From contig JAEXBA010000068.1 in assembly GCA_023457935.1 (NCBI GenBank), positions 1 through 64,000 of the forward strand: a DNA stretch of 64,000 nucleotides, written 5' to 3'. Positions 61,852 through 64,000 of this stretch are shown here, piece by piece. Numbering within the stretch: position 1 is the first letter of the stretch; every line of letters starts with the position of its first letter. This DNA comes from Bacteroidota bacterium. GTDB taxonomy: Bacteria; Bacteroidota; Bacteroidia; Flavobacteriales; Weeksellaceae. The position numbers and the translations under genes are program-made. The notes beneath the pieces are model-generated. The model ran no database searches. It saw only the letters and a program-made list of their open reading frames with translations, and was not told where the DNA came from.

Positions 61852-62245
61852 CGTATTTGAATTTCATAGTCTGCTTCAGATCAGGATGCAAGCTGAGTGC
61901 AACCGGACAGTTGTGGGCAATAGATTCGATAAACTCTTTCTCTTCATCGGAAAACTCCCCCGGAAATTCGAAATAGCAAACGATTTCCCCGATTCTTCTC
62001 GGATTGGAAATCATGATTTTCTGGATTTCACAGGTAGCGCCGGTTATATTTACTTTGTCTTTCCCCAGAATTGCAATTGTGGTTAAGGCACATTCCGCCA
62101 GAGATGTGGCGCAGAGGTCAGTCGGTGAAAATTTCTCGCCTTTCCCATGGTTATCAGTGGGGGCATCAGTCAAAATTTTTGTTCCGCTCTGGAGATGTTC
62201 TGCCTCACAGCGCAGATCGCCGGTATAGGTTACTTTTGATGTCAT
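61844..62245 (-). CDS. OsmC-family peroxiredoxin-like protein
   Basis: A 133-residue protein. The conserved Cys residues are in FSPTDLCATSLAECALTTI (about Cys48) and AHNCPVALSL (about Cys113), the pair used by OsmC/Ohr to reduce organic hydroperoxides. Oxidant specificity is not deducible. Confidence 0.9.
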   Translation of the reverse strand: MTSKVTYTGDLRCEAEHLQSGTKILTDAPTDNHGKGEKFSPTDLCATSLAECALTTIAILGKDKVNITGATCEIQKIMISNPRRIGEIVCYFEFPGEFSDEEKEFIESIAHNCPVALSLHPDLKQTMKFKYGK

Positions 62246-62292
62246 GATGAGATATTGTTATGGTTTTTAAAATTTCAAAAAACTTCCGGTGA

Positions 62293-63147
62293 TTACAAAT
62301 AAAAATGAAAAATATCTTTCGCCCTGTTATACGAGCTTTCGAAATTGAGCAAATTAAGTTTATGGCTGATTTTTTCCGCAGCCATAAAATTGATCACCTG
62401 TTCGGTAGGCATATTTCCGACCAAATCATCCTTTGCCATCGGGCAGCCGCCAATTCCTTTTATTGCACTGTCAAACCTCCGGCAACCTCTGTTGTAAGCG
62501 GCCTTTAATTTAGAATAAGAATCCTCATAACGGTTGTGAAAATGTGCTCCAAAATTCATTTCAGGATTATTTGGGGGAATTTTATCAAACAGTAAATCAA
62601 TGGTTTCTACCGTAGCAACCCCAGTGGTATCTGAAAGCTGAACTTCTTTTATACCAATTTCCGAGAATCTTTTTGCCCAATAGTCAACCTCTTCCCATTT
62701 CCAGATTTCACCGTACGGATTACCGAAAGCCATAGAAAAATAAATGTTCAGTTCACGCCCGGCGCTTTCACTCATCCTTTTGATCTCCTGAATCTGCCGG
62801 AACGCCTCTTCCTGATCTTTATTTGTATTGCGGTATTGAAATGTTTCTGAAATCGAAAACGGAAACCCCAGAATATCGACATTTTTATGCTTCAAAGCCC
62901 GTTCTGCACCGCTGATATTGGCGACAATAACAGACAGTTGGGTTTCAGAAAGAGATTTGTCAATATTATCCACAACTTCTCCGGAATCAGCCATTTGTGG
63001 TATGGCTTTAGGGGAAACAAAACTGCCGCAATCCAGAACATCAAAACCCACGCTCATCAGTGAGTTGATATAATCGATCTTCTTCTGCGTCGGGATAAAT
63101 TCACCCCAACCCTGCATCGCATCACGAGGACATTCGGTAAGAAACAT
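62293..63147 (-). CDS. Hydroxymethylglutaryl-CoA lyase
   Basis: A 284-residue TIM-barrel enzyme that cleaves HMG-CoA to acetoacetate and acetyl-CoA in leucine breakdown. Visible: FLTECPRDAMQGW at the N-terminus (normally ..E..RDG.Q; here DAMQ), VSPKAIPQMADS, QLSDTTGVATVE, FHNR.. metal-binding His and the loop GIGGCPMAKDDLVGNMPTE with the catalytic Cys. Divergent from pepT. Confidence 0.92.
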   Translation of the reverse strand: MFLTECPRDAMQGWGEFIPTQKKIDYINSLMSVGFDVLDCGSFVSPKAIPQMADSGEVVDNIDKSLSETQLSVIVANISGAERALKHKNVDILGFPFSISETFQYRNTNKDQEEAFRQIQEIKRMSESAGRELNIYFSMAFGNPYGEIWKWEEVDYWAKRFSEIGIKEVQLSDTTGVATVETIDLLFDKIPPNNPEMNFGAHFHNRYEDSYSKLKAAYNRGCRRFDSAIKGIGGCPMAKDDLVGNMPTEQVINFMAAEKISHKLNLLNFESSYNRAKDIFHFYL

Positions 63148-63183
63148 TTTACTTGTTTAGGTTTTCGTAAAGATAATATTTTT

Positions 63184-63366
63184 AGTTGGAAGCGGGAAAA
63201 TGGAAGTTGGCAGACCAAAATGGAAAACGGATTACGCATGTGATCATTAAGTTTTAAAATAATAAATAAATTTCGTTGAACACCAAACTTTACATTAACT
63301 CATCCTTGCAATATTGATGAAACCGGGAATCTTCTGTTTTCCATCTGCCGTCTTCCCGCTTTTTCC
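63184..63366. repeat. Element 6: inverted heptamer arrays around a 100-bp spacer
   Basis: Left arm 63184-63225 has six heptamers (AGTTGGA, AGCGGGA, AAATGGA and related). Right arm 63325-63366 has six heptamers (TTCCATC, TTCCCGC and related), the inverse set; GCGGGAA and TTCCCGC match exactly. The spacer (63226-63324) has no gene. The pair occupies the divergent region between the HMG-CoA lyase and pepT genes. Confidence 0.65.
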
Positions 63367-63374
63367 TACCTTTG
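63367..63374 (+). promoter_or_regulatory. Candidate -7 box for pepT
   Basis: TACCTTTG matches TAnnTTTG, 23 bp before the pepT ATG, directly after the right arm of element 6. Confidence 0.45.
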
Positions 63375-63397
63375 TTACAAACGAAAACTTCAAAAAT

Positions 63398-64000
63398 ATG
63401 CAGACGATAGACTTCACCCTGGAATGGAAACTTAAGTTACAAAACCGTTTCATCAACTACGCAAAAATTTACTCAACAAGCGATCCGGAGAGTGAAAGCA
63501 CGCCCTCTACCGGGCAGCAGTGGAATATTGCCAAATATATTTTCGAGGAACTGAAATCTCTCGGACTTGAGAATGTAGAGCTTGACGGGAATGGCTATAT
63601 TAATGCCTATATTCCTTCAAATCTTGAACATGATGACGAGCCGACCGTAGGTTTCATCGCGCATTACGATACTTCACCCGATTTTAACGGTGAGAATGTC
63701 AATCCACAAATTTGGGACAATTATGACGGTGGTGACTTGCTTTTAAACAAAGAAACCGGCTTCACGCTTTCGCCAGATAAATTTGAAAGCTTAAAAGATT
63801 ATGTTGGAAAAACCCTCATTACAACGGATGGAACTTCACTTTTAGGCGCTGATGACAAGGCCGGAGTTGCAGAAATCGTCACCGCAGCGGAGTTTTTACT
63901 CGCACATCCTGAAATAAAACACGGAAGAATTGCCATAGGCTTTACGCCTGACGAAGAAATCGGGCGCGGCGCCCATAAATTTGATGTTGAAAAATTTGGG
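63398..64000 (+). CDS. pepT: Peptidase T (tripeptidase), 5' part only
   Basis: The frame is open from ATG 63398 to the window end (201 codons seen of the usual ~410). An M20 metallopeptidase that cleaves the N-terminal residue of tripeptides. Visible motifs are YTSTDPES-like YSTSDPESE, the metal-ligand motif FIAHYDTSPDF (about 85-95), DGTSLLGADDKAG with the bridging Asp, and FTPDEEIGRGAHKFD with the catalytic Glu pair. The truncation is due to the window edge. Confidence 0.93.
   Translation, partial: MQTIDFTLEWKLKLQNRFINYAKIYSTSDPESESTPSTGQQWNIAKYIFEELKSLGLENVELDGNGYINAYIPSNLEHDDEPTVGFIAHYDTSPDFNGENVNPQIWDNYDGGDLLLNKETGFTLSPDKFESLKDYVGKTLITTDGTSLLGADDKAGVAEIVTAAEFLLAHPEIKHGRIAIGFTPDEEIGRGAHKFDVEKFG

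Overview
The window is a chromosomal segment of a Flavobacteriia bacterium (phylum Bacteroidota), most likely from the Chryseobacterium/Kaistella branch of the Weeksellaceae. Evidence: the gliding/T9SS lipoprotein gene gldH, an alternative complex III operon (actA-F), a GLPGLI-family protein, two DUF3078 proteins, two S46 dipeptidyl-peptidases, TTG/GTG starts, and many promoters of the Bacteroidota type TTTG-N19-21-TAnnTTTG. Most genes are ordinary core genes. I saw no tRNA, rRNA, CRISPR array, transposase or prophage.

Layout. 0-5 kb: rplY, prs, a GDSL lipoprotein and a FadL-like porin on the minus strand. 5-12 kb: a ricT-like PSP1 gene, gldH, PBP1A, selO and a membrane protein. 12-21.4 kb: SPOR protein, then actA-F. 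21.4-27.2 kb: an AT-rich peptide-export island with a VKOR-thioredoxin fusion, two double-glycine peptides with six cysteines each, a C39 peptidase ABC transporter and an HlyD adaptor. 27-34 kb: unknown secreted proteins, apt, ribH, a zinc protease, a 2H phosphoesterase and a GLPGLI protein. 34-39.2 kb: sufA, sufB, sufC and sufD, with a four-helix-bundle (23S intervening-sequence protein-like) gene in each of the three gaps. 39-52 kb: porin-like and DUF3078 proteins, rhomboid, dprA, gdhA, truncated haemoglobin, cation antiporter, AlkD-like protein, a fourth four-helix-bundle gene, hflX and SemiSWEET. 52-57 kb: tandem S46 peptidases. 57-64 kb: YdeI-like, GNAT, comM, a HExxH protein, csaA-like, exonuclease, DUF59 protein, OsmC, HMG-CoA lyase and a truncated pepT.

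The most notable structure is a repeated element type. All four four-helix-bundle genes are bounded by inverted arrays of 7-8 bp units. The unit differs from locus to locus but is shared, inverted, by the two ends of each locus. Each element nearly fills a stop-to-start gap of a host operon (suf three times, hflX-alkD once). A gene-less pair of inverted heptamer arrays fills a fifth gap (61374-61448) and another lies upstream of pepT (63184-63366). I know of no description of this arrangement.

The second notable system is the peptide island. Its gene set suggests that two cysteine-rich peptides are trimmed at Gly-Gly, exported, and oxidised to disulfide-bonded products by the dedicated VKOR-Trx protein.
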